The position numbers and the translations under genes were made by a program. Below, piece after piece: positions 1 through 7,736 of a stretch of 12,037 bases of DNA. Position 1 is the first letter of the stretch, and each line of letters starts with the position of its first letter. Location of the stretch: positions 1 through 12,037 of the forward strand of contig JAIPEK010000041.1 in assembly GCA_021737205.1 (NCBI GenBank). Reading direction: 5' to 3'. The notes below the pieces were generated by a model. The model was given only the letters and a program-made list of their open reading frames with translations, was not told where the DNA came from and made no database searches. Source of the stretch: Desulfarculaceae bacterium (GTDB lineage Bacteria; Desulfobacterota; Desulfobacteria; Desulfobacterales; Desulfobacteraceae).

Positions 1-1619
1 CCCTTTTCCACTGATGCGGCAAGTTTCAACAGATCGGTATTGGTTTCAGAAGATCCGGCTGGGGTATAAATGTCCGTGACCGACGGTTTGCCCACTGTAA
101 GGGTCCCGGTTTTGTCAAGGACCACGGTGTCCAGCTTCACGGTATTTTCAAGTACTTCGCCCCGCTTGAAAAGAATCCCGTTTTCCGCCCCTTTGCCTGT
201 ACCGGCCATGATTGCTGTGGGGGTGGCAAGACCAAGGGCGCAGGGGCAGGCGATTACCAGCACTGCCACAAGCCGGATCAGAGACGGTACAAACTCTCCG
301 GTGAAAGTCATCCAGACAAGGAAGGTCAACAGGGCCGCCGCGATCACGGCGGGAACAAAAAAGGCTGATACCCGGTCGGCTATGGCCTGGATGGGCGCCT
401 TGCTTCCCTGTGCATCCTGGACCAGTTTGATGATCTGGGCAAGGGCCGTCTCTTTGCCCACACGAGTGGCTTCAAACTGCAGAAGGCCTTCCCCGTTGAT
501 TGTCCCGCCGATCACTGTGTCACCTTCGGATTTGTCCACCGGGATGGGTTCTCCGCTGATCATGGACTCGTCCACTGCGGACCTTCCCTGGATCACCGTG
601 CCGTCAACCGGTATTTTCTCTCCCGGCTTCACCACGACCGTGTTCTGTTTCTTGACCCCTGTCACCGGAATTTCTTTTTCCCGGCCCTCCACCAGGATGG
701 TGGCCTTTTTGGGCGCAAGTCCCATGAGCTTGCGGATGGCGCCGCCGGTTTTCCCTTTGGTTCTGGCTTCCAGCATTTTGCCGAGTTTGATCAGGGTGAT
801 GATCAGAGCCGAGGTTTCAAAGTAGACATGTGCGCCTGCGGAAGGGGCCAAAAGTACTGCCACCGAGTAGAAATAGGCGACCGAAGAGCCCATTGCCACA
901 AGTACGTCCATGTTGGCGCTTTTGTTTTTGAGACTTTTCCAGCCGTTGACGTAGTAATCAAGGCCGGTATAGAACTGCACCGGTGTGGCGAGAAGGAAAA
1001 AGAGCCAGTTGACCCAGGCTGCGTGGCTCCACTGGCCGGTGATACCGAAATCCCGGGACATGCTCAGTATGAAAAGCGGCAGGGCGAAAATCACACCAAC
1101 CAGAAACTTTCTGGTCTGATCTTTGATTTCCGCAACCCTTGCAGAAAATTCGGCATCTTCGTCCGTCTCTCCTTCAGCAGGAGGTATCGCCTTGTATCCT
1201 GCCGCCTCCACTGCGGATACAAGGTCATCAACAGGGGAAACGGAGGGGATGTACTCCACATACGCGGTTTCGGAAGCAAAATTGACCGTGGCCCCGACCA
1301 CCCCGGGGACATTTTTCACAAGGGCCTTTTCAATGGTGGCGGCACAGTTGGCGCAGCTCATCCCTGTGACAGCCAGTTCCACCGAAGAGGCGGCCACGGA
1401 AAAGCCGATTTTCTCTATGGCATCGGATATCTCCTTGATATCCGTGGTTTCCGGATCAAAGGAGACATCTGCGGTTTCGGATGCAAAATTTACATGGGCT
1501 TGCTCTATCCCGTCGAGTTTGTTCAGCGTCTTTTCGATATTCATGGCGCAGTTGGCGCAACTCATTCCTGTGACCGGCAACGAGTGTTTTTCTTCTTTTG
1601 CTGACATATCCTGTTTCAT
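1..1619 (-). CDS. copA: Copper-exporting P1B-type ATPase CopA (N-terminal 539 residues; cut by the left edge)
   Basis: This is an inner-membrane pump that exports Cu(I), or Ag(I), from the cytoplasm using ATP. Seen in the sequence: two N-terminal heavy-metal-associated domains, each with a GMSCANC motif (metal-binding pairs C21/C24 and C89/C92); then membrane segments with the family's NMDVLVAMG motif; an actuator-domain SGEPIPVDK loop (catalytic E357); the transport motif C458-P459-C460 in the sixth membrane helix; and the phosphorylation motif DKTGT with acceptor D502. The reading frame is open to base 1, so the rest of the P and N domains and the last two helices are outside the window; family proteins are usually 750-850 residues. 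The start at 1619 is preceded by an AGGAAA ribosome site. It lies 81 bases behind the RND pump gene in the same direction and is probably co-transcribed. Copper rather than another metal is inferred from the CPC motif, the twin CxxC domains and overall resemblance; the C-terminal specificity residues cannot be seen. Confidence 0.95.
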   Translation of the reverse strand, partial: MKQDMSAKEEKHSLPVTGMSCANCAMNIEKTLNKLDGIEQAHVNFASETADVSFDPETTDIKEISDAIEKIGFSVAASSVELAVTGMSCANCAATIEKALVKNVPGVVGATVNFASETAYVEYIPSVSPVDDLVSAVEAAGYKAIPPAEGETDEDAEFSARVAEIKDQTRKFLVGVIFALPLFILSMSRDFGITGQWSHAAWVNWLFFLLATPVQFYTGLDYYVNGWKSLKNKSANMDVLVAMGSSVAYFYSVAVLLAPSAGAHVYFETSALIITLIKLGKMLEARTKGKTGGAIRKLMGLAPKKATILVEGREKEIPVTGVKKQNTVVVKPGEKIPVDGTVIQGRSAVDESMISGEPIPVDKSEGDTVIGGTINGEGLLQFEATRVGKETALAQIIKLVQDAQGSKAPIQAIADRVSAFFVPAVIAAALLTFLVWMTFTGEFVPSLIRLVAVLVIACPCALGLATPTAIMAGTGKGAENGILFKRGEVLENTVKLDTVVLDKTGTLTVGKPSVTDIYTPAGSSETNTDLLKLAASVEK

Positions 1620-1680
1620 TCTCAATTTCCTGCAGTTGTTTTATTGCAATTTCTCTTGTTGAATGTAAAAGCAATTTTTG

Positions 1681-1695
1681 TACCACAAAGTGGTA
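1681..1695. repeat. Short perfect palindrome between the RND gene and copA
   Basis: TACCAC and GTGGTA flank a 3-base centre (AAA on the plus strand) within the 81-base gap. It lies 6 bases past the RND stop codon and about 60 bases before the copA start. It could be a regulator half-site pair or a weak intercistronic hairpin. Six base pairs with no following T-run is a poor terminator. The match is exact, but its function is unknown. Confidence 0.35.
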
Positions 1696-1700
1696 AGGTG

Positions 1701-4700
1701 TCATTTCTTCGCCTTCTTTCCGTACACGGCGAAATAGGTGACAGGAATAACGATCAGGGTGAAGAAAGTGGATGCCAGAAGCCCGAAAATCAGTGCCCAT
1801 GCAAGACCGGAGAACACCGGGTCGAAAGTGATGGGAAAGGCCCCGATCCCGGTGGTCAGTGCAGTCAGCACTATGGGGCGCATACGGATGGCACCGCTTT
1901 TGAGGATCGCGTCTTTGAGCACCTCGCCCCTTTCAAGGGAATCGTGGATGAAGTCTATGAGAACAAGCGAATTCCGGATCACGATTCCGCCCAGTGCGAT
2001 CATGCCGATCATACTGGTGGCGGTGAAAAAGATCGGGTTGGGAAATCCGCCTGAAGGTGGTGCGGCAAGGAGATTGAGCAGCATGAATCCCGGCATTATG
2101 CCCAGAAGCGTGAGCGGGATGGCCATCATGATGAGCACGGGCATGAAAAACGATCCGGACTGGACCACCAGAAGGATGTAGATGCCCACCATGGCAGCGG
2201 CAAATGCGATGCCCATGTCCCTGAAAACCCGGAGAGTGATTTTCCATTCCCCCTCTCCTGCCCATTCCACCCGGGTCCCTTGGTGAACTGGGTCGTCTTT
2301 CAGCGCTCCCATCATGTCGATAACCGCTGCTCCTGGGGCGCGCCCGGCAGTTTCCGCCAGCGTGTAAACCACCCGGTCAAGGTTTTTGTGATAGATGGGC
2401 TGAAGGTTTTTGATTTTTTTCACTTCCGCCAGCTCAGCCAGGGGAATCATGCTGCCGTTGGCACTCTTCAGGGGTATGGATTTCAAATCCAGGATAGACG
2501 ATTTTTCCTTTCTGGGGATCGTCACCCGGATTTCAAGGGGCTGTCTTTCATCCGGGAGATGGAGGGTGGCTGCCTTGCTGCCCTCGAGAACGCCCTTCAG
2601 GGTTCCGGTGACGGCCCTTGCGCTGATTCCGTGCAGCGCCGCCTTTTCCTTGTCAATGACGAAACTGTATTTTTCGTGGTCTGCCTCGGCCATGTCATCG
2701 ATATCCACGACCATGGGTTCTTTCTCCATGATGGACTGAAGATGGCCGGATGCATCAATGAGGGTTTTGTACGGAAGATGGGCTTCTCCGTATATTTCTC
2801 CCACAACAGTGGAAAGCACGGGCGGGCCGGGGGGAACTTCCACAAGCTGCACCTTTGCGTTGTGCTCCGAAGCGATTTTCATCAGATCCTTTCGGATTCT
2901 CAACACGATGGCGTGGCTCTGTTTTTCTCTTCTCGATTTTTCCGCCAGGTTCACCCGGATGTCCGCCAGGTTCGGGCCTTCTCTCAAGTAGTAATGGCGA
3001 ACCATGCCGTTGAAATCCATGGGGGAGGCGAACCCGGTGTAAGAGACCGTCTGTGTCACCTCAGGCACGGTTTTTAGGTAATCTTCAAACGAGCGGACCA
3101 CCGTGTCGGTTCGCTCAAGGGTGGTGCCTTCGGGCATGTCGATGACCACCTGGAACTCGTTTTTGTTGTCAAACGGCAGCAGTTTCAGTGGCACCAGCCT
3201 GAAAAGGGCAAGTGAGCATGAGGCCGCCAGCAGTAGTATGACAACGGCGGCAAGAAGGAAACGTTTGGCCCGTGATTCGAGAAAAGGAGCAACAACCGCC
3301 CGGTACACTTTGTACAGCCGTTTTTGTTCAATGGGCAGGGCGGCTGTATCGGCTTCGGCGGCGCCCCGGGCCGGGTCCCGGCTTTTTTTCAAAAGCGTGT
3401 ACGTGATCCACGGCACGATGGTAAGGGCACAGAGGGTGGAGAACGTTACGGTCAGAGGAACGTTGGCAGCCATGGGCGCCATATAGGGTCCCATCATGCC
3501 GGTGATGAAGAACAGCGGGAGAAAGCATACAATAATCGCCATCGTGGACATCAGAACCGGCGGGAGGACCTCTTCCACTGCGTTGAGGGTCGCCCGGAAC
3601 ATGTCGGTTCCTCCGATCCTGTCCCGGATATGGCGCTGGATGTTTTCCACGTTGGTGATGGGGTCGTCCACCACAAGGCCCAGTGAGAGGATCAGGGCAA
3701 ACAGGGTGACCCGGTTGATGGTGTACCCGAGCAGGTAGTTCACGAACAACGCCAGGGAAAAACTGATGGGCACGGCAAGCGCCACAACCCCGGCTTCCCT
3801 GCCTCCCAGGGTAAAGGCGAGCAGGATCACCACCGATACCACGGCGAACAGGAGAGAGGAGAGAAGACCGTTTACCTTTTCCTGGGCGGTTTTGCCGTAG
3901 TTTCTCGTGACTTCATACGAAATGCCGTCCGGTATGATTTCTTTTTCCAGACTTTCAAATTTTTCAATGACGTTCCGGGATACATCCACGGCATTTGTTC
4001 CCTTTTTCTTGGCAACGGCAAGGGTGACCGCCGGGTATTTCCGGGATGCTGTAACTTCCTTGTTTTCTTCGGCATACCGGTTGGAATAGGCAAGCCGGGT
4101 ATAGGTGGATGCAACTTCGGGTGTGTCTTTGATCTCGGCGATATCCCGCAGATATACCGGCCGGTTGTTTTTGACACCCACCACAAGTGAGCCCGCTTCC
4201 TCGGGACTTGAAAGGAAAGAGTTCAAAGAGACCGGGAAGTGTCTGTCGTTTCGGGAAAAACTGCCGGCATGAACGGAAGCGTCCGCATTTTTGAGCGTTT
4301 GCAGCACTTCCATCAGGGAGACCCCGGAGAGCTGCATCTTCTCCATGGAAAGCTCCACCCTCAGTTCCCTCTGCCTTCCTCCGTAGATCCGGGTGCCGGA
4401 AAGGTTCTCCAGGCTGCTCAGCCGGGCAAGCACCTCTTCGCCGACCCGCCGGATTTCATAGTCGCTGTACCGGTCCGAAAACAGGGTAAAGTTGACGATG
4501 GATACATCATCTATCTGGACAGGCTTTACGACCCAGCCTTCAATGACGGGCGCCACCTTGTCGATGTTCATCTGGATCTGGTTGTGGAGTTTGACAAGGG
4601 AGTTCTCCTGATCCTCCCCCACAAAAAACCGAACTGTGACCACAGCCATGTCGCTTTTGGAGATTGAGTAAACATACTCCACCCCGTCGATCTGCCACAA

Positions 4701-4940
4701 AAGTTTTTCAAGGGGGGTTGCGACCAGTTTTTCTATCTCCCGGGGAGTGGAGCCTGGGGCCCGGACGAAAATGTCCGCCATGGGAACCACGATCTGGGGT
4801 TCTTCCTCCCTGGGCGTGACCATCAGGGCGGCTGTGCCCAGACAGAGGGAGATAATGATCAGAATGAGCGACAGTTTAGACTCGAGAAATTTGGCTACGA
4901 TGGATGAAATTATACCCTTGCGGTCCGGTGTTTCCGTCAT
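1701..4940 (-). CDS. RND-family efflux pump, inner-membrane permease subunit (AcrB/HAE-like)
   Basis: A 1079-residue inner-membrane proton-driven exporter, the normal length for a resistance-nodulation-division pump. Layout: one helix near residues 24-42; a first periplasmic porter loop; a helix block at about 355-510; a second periplasmic loop; and a final helix block at about 900-1075. The proton-relay acid pair is D425-D426 in helix 4, in the context VVDDPITNVENIQRH, which resembles drug pumps of the AcrB type rather than CusA/CzcA metal pumps. The helix-10 position that is lysine in AcrB (K940) is R989 here, in the context GIVIRNS. The start is supported by a GGGAG site about 10 bases upstream, inside the end of the adaptor gene, from which it is separated by 4 bases. 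Its partners are the adaptor and outer-membrane genes immediately upstream. The substrate is unknown: residues suggest organic compounds, while the copA neighbour suggests a link to metal stress. No CusA-like methionine relay could be assigned by eye. Confidence 0.95.
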   Translation of the reverse strand: MTETPDRKGIISSIVAKFLESKLSLILIIISLCLGTAALMVTPREEEPQIVVPMADIFVRAPGSTPREIEKLVATPLEKLLWQIDGVEYVYSISKSDMAVVTVRFFVGEDQENSLVKLHNQIQMNIDKVAPVIEGWVVKPVQIDDVSIVNFTLFSDRYSDYEIRRVGEEVLARLSSLENLSGTRIYGGRQRELRVELSMEKMQLSGVSLMEVLQTLKNADASVHAGSFSRNDRHFPVSLNSFLSSPEEAGSLVVGVKNNRPVYLRDIAEIKDTPEVASTYTRLAYSNRYAEENKEVTASRKYPAVTLAVAKKKGTNAVDVSRNVIEKFESLEKEIIPDGISYEVTRNYGKTAQEKVNGLLSSLLFAVVSVVILLAFTLGGREAGVVALAVPISFSLALFVNYLLGYTINRVTLFALILSLGLVVDDPITNVENIQRHIRDRIGGTDMFRATLNAVEEVLPPVLMSTMAIIVCFLPLFFITGMMGPYMAPMAANVPLTVTFSTLCALTIVPWITYTLLKKSRDPARGAAEADTAALPIEQKRLYKVYRAVVAPFLESRAKRFLLAAVVILLLAASCSLALFRLVPLKLLPFDNKNEFQVVIDMPEGTTLERTDTVVRSFEDYLKTVPEVTQTVSYTGFASPMDFNGMVRHYYLREGPNLADIRVNLAEKSRREKQSHAIVLRIRKDLMKIASEHNAKVQLVEVPPGPPVLSTVVGEIYGEAHLPYKTLIDASGHLQSIMEKEPMVVDIDDMAEADHEKYSFVIDKEKAALHGISARAVTGTLKGVLEGSKAATLHLPDERQPLEIRVTIPRKEKSSILDLKSIPLKSANGSMIPLAELAEVKKIKNLQPIYHKNLDRVVYTLAETAGRAPGAAVIDMMGALKDDPVHQGTRVEWAGEGEWKITLRVFRDMGIAFAAAMVGIYILLVVQSGSFFMPVLIMMAIPLTLLGIMPGFMLLNLLAAPPSGGFPNPIFFTATSMIGMIALGGIVIRNSLVLIDFIHDSLERGEVLKDAILKSGAIRMRPIVLTALTTGIGAFPITFDPVFSGLAWALIFGLLASTFFTLIVIPVTYFAVYGKKAKK

Positions 4941-4944
4941 AACA

Positions 4945-6087
4945 CTACAAACTCCCTGTGCCGATGGTTTCGTTTGAGCTGAGTCCGGAGAGGACCTCGA
5001 TCATGCCGTCCCGTTTTCTGCCGGTTTTGATGTACCGCCTGGACCATCCGTCGGCATCCTTGACCATGACAAGGTCGAGCTGGCCTGTTGTGATCAGGGC
5101 GTTTTCCGGAATCAGCACAACCCGGGATTCGGATTCGGGGATCAAAAGTTTGCCGTACATCCCCGGATAGAGTCCTTTGGTGGACGGGATTACGGCTTTC
5201 ACCAGAAAGGATCGGGTTTCAGGGTCGGCCCAGGGAACGATTTCATTGACCACGGCATCCACGGTGACGTCAAGGGTGGGGATTTCCGCCTTCAGGGTCT
5301 GGCCCCGGACGATATGCTTCACCAGTCCCTCGCGGACATGGGCTTCCACACGGAATCCGTTCCGGGCCCGCATGAGAACCAGGGGTTTTCCCGGGAGCGC
5401 CAGATCACCGGGTTCCACCATCCGCCGGATGACTTCCCCTTCAATCGGGGCCGTGATTTTGGTGAATTCGAGCTCCACCTCGGCCTCTTCCACTGCATTT
5501 TCCGCCCGCCGGATGCCCGATTCGGTCTCCACAAGCGCCTGCCTGGCCTTGGAAAGTCCGGCCTTTGCCTGGAGATAATTGGATTCGGCATTTTCCAGTT
5601 CCCTGCTGGTGGCGGCGTCCGCTTTCACATACTCCTGTACCCTCTGGTAGTTCAGCCTGGCTTCATTGAACGCGGCCTTTGCCGATTCCACCTGCTGGGC
5701 CGCCTGGGACCGGGCCGCCTTTGCCCCTTTGAGTGCCTGTTCGGCTTTTTCAAGTCTTGAAACGGGCTGCCGGTCATCCAGTGTCACCATTATGTCTCCG
5801 CGTTCCACACTGTCTCCGGGTCCCACATGGATTGCTTTCACCTGGGCTCGGATCTGGGATTCAACCCGGCTTTCACTTTCAGGCCTTACCGTGCCCACGG
5901 CTTTGTAGTATTCCGTGATGTCCCGGGTGACGGTACGGGCTTCCTGAAAAGTCCGGGCTTCCGAGGGATCTTCAAGTGCATCTCTCTTTCCCGGCTGAAT
6001 AACATTTTCAGATCCGCCTTGGTACAACATATACCCGGCGGCGGCAAGAATGATCAGAACGATGAACCATACTGGTTTGGATTTCAT
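4945..6087 (-). CDS. Periplasmic adaptor (membrane fusion protein) of the RND efflux system, HlyD/AcrA family
   Basis: A 380-residue adaptor that links the RND pump to the outer-membrane channel across the periplasm. It has a single N-terminal membrane anchor (about residues 6-22) with few charges. The first half of a biotinyl-lipoyl domain follows around residues 70-105, then a long alanine/glutamate-rich coiled-coil hairpin at about 108-208. The second lipoyl half carries ITAPIEGEV around 211-219, and beta-barrel and membrane-proximal domains run to the end. The start at 6087 is preferred over an in-frame ATG at 6156: the later start has an AAAGGG site just upstream and begins directly before the hydrophobic anchor, whereas the longer version would overlap the end of the outer-membrane factor gene by 56 bases and add 23 polar residues. 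No histidine- or methionine-rich CusB-type metal site is visible. It follows the outer-membrane gene by 13 bases and precedes the pump gene by 4, so one operon is very likely. Confidence 0.92.
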   Translation of the reverse strand: MKSKPVWFIVLIILAAAGYMLYQGGSENVIQPGKRDALEDPSEARTFQEARTVTRDITEYYKAVGTVRPESESRVESQIRAQVKAIHVGPGDSVERGDIMVTLDDRQPVSRLEKAEQALKGAKAARSQAAQQVESAKAAFNEARLNYQRVQEYVKADAATSRELENAESNYLQAKAGLSKARQALVETESGIRRAENAVEEAEVELEFTKITAPIEGEVIRRMVEPGDLALPGKPLVLMRARNGFRVEAHVREGLVKHIVRGQTLKAEIPTLDVTVDAVVNEIVPWADPETRSFLVKAVIPSTKGLYPGMYGKLLIPESESRVVLIPENALITTGQLDLVMVKDADGWSRRYIKTGRKRDGMIEVLSGLSSNETIGTGSL

Positions 6088-6100
6088 TTTTTTTCCCTTT

Positions 6101-7468
6101 TTATTTCCATAGTCCGGACAGGATTCCCATGGCTTTGCCGATTCGGCTTTTTGCAAGTTTCATGTCATAGTATGCAGCAGCTTTGTTGAAAAGTGCCCTT
6201 TTCCTGGCAAGCTCGGCTTCGAGGTATCGGGTGACCGGTTCCGAGCCGCCTTCGTATCGTTTTTTCACGATCACGAGGGATTGGCGGGCGGACTGTACGC
6301 TCTTTTCCGCCGTATCAAAACGGGCGGATGCGTTCTTATAGTTGAAGTATGCTTTTTTGACCTCGCTTTTGACGGCAAGAGAGGCTTTTTTCTTTGCCTC
6401 AAGAGCTCTTTGAAGCTCATACCGGGCCTTTTTGATTTCCGCGTCAGTGGAAAAACCGCTGAAAAGTTTCCATTCCATGGTCAATGCGGCCATGTAATTT
6501 TCCTTTTCAGTATTAAAAGACATGTCGTCGTCATCCATGTAATAACGGGCGTTGATATCCACGCGCGGGAGATAGTCCGCCCGGGCCGCCCGGAGTGCGG
6601 AACGGGCTTTTTCAACCCGTTTTTCTGCTGCACGGATTTCGGCGCGCGTGTCAAGGGCCTGTTCCACTGCCCGGCCCGCTTGGTCCGGAAAGGCCACCGG
6701 GCATTTACAGTCCTTTTCCAGCCGGAGCGTACCGTGGAATTCTTTATCAAGAACGGTTTCAAAGGACGTTACAGCGGTTTCAAACAGGTTTCTGCTTTCA
6801 ACCAGGCTGTTTTCGCTTTCAGCCAGTCTCACTTCAAGGGAGAGGATGTCGGATTTTAAGACCCCGCCGGCCCTGTATTTGGCCTGCATGATTTCAAGCT
6901 GCTTTTGGACGGTTTTAACGGATTTTTCAGCTATCTCGATAAATTGCTGAGCTTTGAGGATCGAAAAATAAAGCTCGATCACAGAGGCTGTGATCATTTC
7001 TCTTGCTTTTGAAAGAACCGCCTTTTGTTCGCCGATGCCGGCTTCGGACATGGCACGGGTATGAAATTTTTCTCCCCCTTTGAACAGGTTCCATCTGAGA
7101 TTGATCCCGGCCTCGTAGTTGGTGAGAGTGCCCGGATCGTTGAAGTCTCTGAAATTATCCGAGAGCTGCCTCTGGTCAATGGTTTTGAACAGATACGTTG
7201 AAGGGGCGTCCGCCCTCGTGTACCCGGCCTGGAGGGAAAGCGAGGGCATGAAAGGGGATTCTGCTTTTTGAAGTTCCGCCCGGGCCCTCTTTGCGTTGAT
7301 TGCGGCCATGCGGACATCGGGGTTGTTTTTCAGTGCCGTTCGGACGGCATCTTCAATGGACACGGCATCTCGGGCCAGTGCCGGGGTGGATATTGAGAGT
7401 AAAAAGCACAAAAGGGACAGGAAAAGGACGGGAAAAATCGGGCAAAGCGATGAGTTGACAAGTTTCAT
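6101..7468 (-). CDS. TolC-family outer-membrane efflux protein
   Basis: A 455-residue outer-membrane channel subunit of the tripartite efflux system, a typical length for the OEP family. Residues 1-32 form a Sec signal peptide: basic N-terminus, long hydrophobic stretch, cleavage predicted after A30-L31-A32. The mature part has the duplicated TolC layout. Each half opens with an AL/EQAL...DxR-type helix (IEDAVRTALKNNPDVR near residue 38; VEQALDTRAEIRAAE near 267), followed by alanine- and lysine-rich coiled helices and a beta strand pair (LSLQAGYTRA and VDINARYY). The cysteine at position 21 is not in a lipobox, so lipidation as in OprM is unlikely. The start is supported by GGAGG a few bases upstream. 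It is the first gene of the minus-strand efflux operon and is transcribed away from the 7540-7692 palindromic element. Confidence 0.93.
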   Translation of the reverse strand: MKLVNSSLCPIFPVLFLSLLCFLLSISTPALARDAVSIEDAVRTALKNNPDVRMAAINAKRARAELQKAESPFMPSLSLQAGYTRADAPSTYLFKTIDQRQLSDNFRDFNDPGTLTNYEAGINLRWNLFKGGEKFHTRAMSEAGIGEQKAVLSKAREMITASVIELYFSILKAQQFIEIAEKSVKTVQKQLEIMQAKYRAGGVLKSDILSLEVRLAESENSLVESRNLFETAVTSFETVLDKEFHGTLRLEKDCKCPVAFPDQAGRAVEQALDTRAEIRAAEKRVEKARSALRAARADYLPRVDINARYYMDDDDMSFNTEKENYMAALTMEWKLFSGFSTDAEIKKARYELQRALEAKKKASLAVKSEVKKAYFNYKNASARFDTAEKSVQSARQSLVIVKKRYEGGSEPVTRYLEAELARKRALFNKAAAYYDMKLAKSRIGKAMGILSGLWK

Positions 7469-7736
7469 TCCGCCTCCGGGTTGTTTTTCTCACAAGTTCC
7501 ATCAAGGGTATTGACGTTGCAAGTCACATACCATAATTTGTAACCGTTCACGGTTTACAGTTGTCGGTTCACGGTAAAAAAAACAGAGATTAGATTAATT
7601 CAAAAGTTGAAATCAATATCCAAAATGCTTCAATCGTTGCATAGTGCATTTGAAAAACTGTGAACTGTGAACCGATAACCGTGAACGGTTACCATAGTTT
7701 AGTGCTGGTAATTTTCCCGTATTGTACATATTTTGA
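7469..7736. other. Divergent intergenic region upstream of the efflux operon and the membrane-protein/DHH pair
   Basis: This 268-base region must contain the start signals for two divergent transcription units, yet more than half of it (7540-7692) is a palindromic repeat element. Only about 70 bases on the efflux side and about 36-44 bases on the other side are free of it. No convincing -35/-10 pair was found on either strand, and no CueR- or CsoR-type operator was recognised. No RNA gene or small ORF with a ribosome site is evident. Confidence 0.7.
7540..7692. repeat. MITE-like palindromic element built from degenerate heptamers
   Basis: The ends are a perfect 16-base inverted repeat: GTAACCGTTCACGGTT at 7540-7555 and its complement at 7677-7692. 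The arms extend inward imperfectly to about 7575 and 7656. The left arm reads as tandem degenerate copies of CGGTTCA and the right arm as copies of TGAACCG, so the transcript could fold into a long hairpin of roughly 36 base pairs. The 80-base centre is AT-rich and non-coding. An imperfect 8-base direct repeat sits exactly outside the ends (CATAATTT at 7532-7539, CATAGTTT at 7693-7700, one mismatch), as expected from a target-site duplication. There is no transposase, so it would be a non-autonomous element or a REP-like dispersed repeat. The structure is directly visible; mobility is inferred. Confidence 0.75.

Noticed and set aside
70..825. Plus-strand 251-codon open frame
   Set aside because: It is the antisense shadow of copA, whose minus-strand frame carries the CPC and DKTGT motifs; the plus-strand product is low-complexity Ser/Pro/Arg-rich with no recognisable domain.
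828..1604. Plus-strand 258-codon open frame
   Set aside because: It lies opposite the copA metal-binding domains and has no domain or ribosome site; it is a shadow.
1620..1700. Dedicated copA promoter (TTTACA with AATAAA at 18 bases on the minus strand)
   Set aside because: The -10 match and spacing are too weak to support over read-through from the RND operon.
2280..3077. Plus-strand 265-codon open frame
   Set aside because: It is antisense to the RND pump gene, whose frame is intact and full length.
6088..6156. Longer N-terminus for the adaptor protein starting at 6156
   Set aside because: It would overlap the end of the TolC-family gene and place 23 polar residues before the membrane anchor; the ATG at 6087 has a nearby AAAGGG site.
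7540..7692. Heptamer repeats considered as a CRISPR array
   Set aside because: The units are 7 bases, contiguous, degenerate and arranged as inverted arms, with no unique spacers of regular length.
7701..7736. Sigma54 or sigma70 promoter for the membrane-protein gene
   Set aside because: TATTGT and TACATA look like -10 boxes, but no acceptable -35 at 16-18 bases and no GG/GC sigma54 spacing was found.
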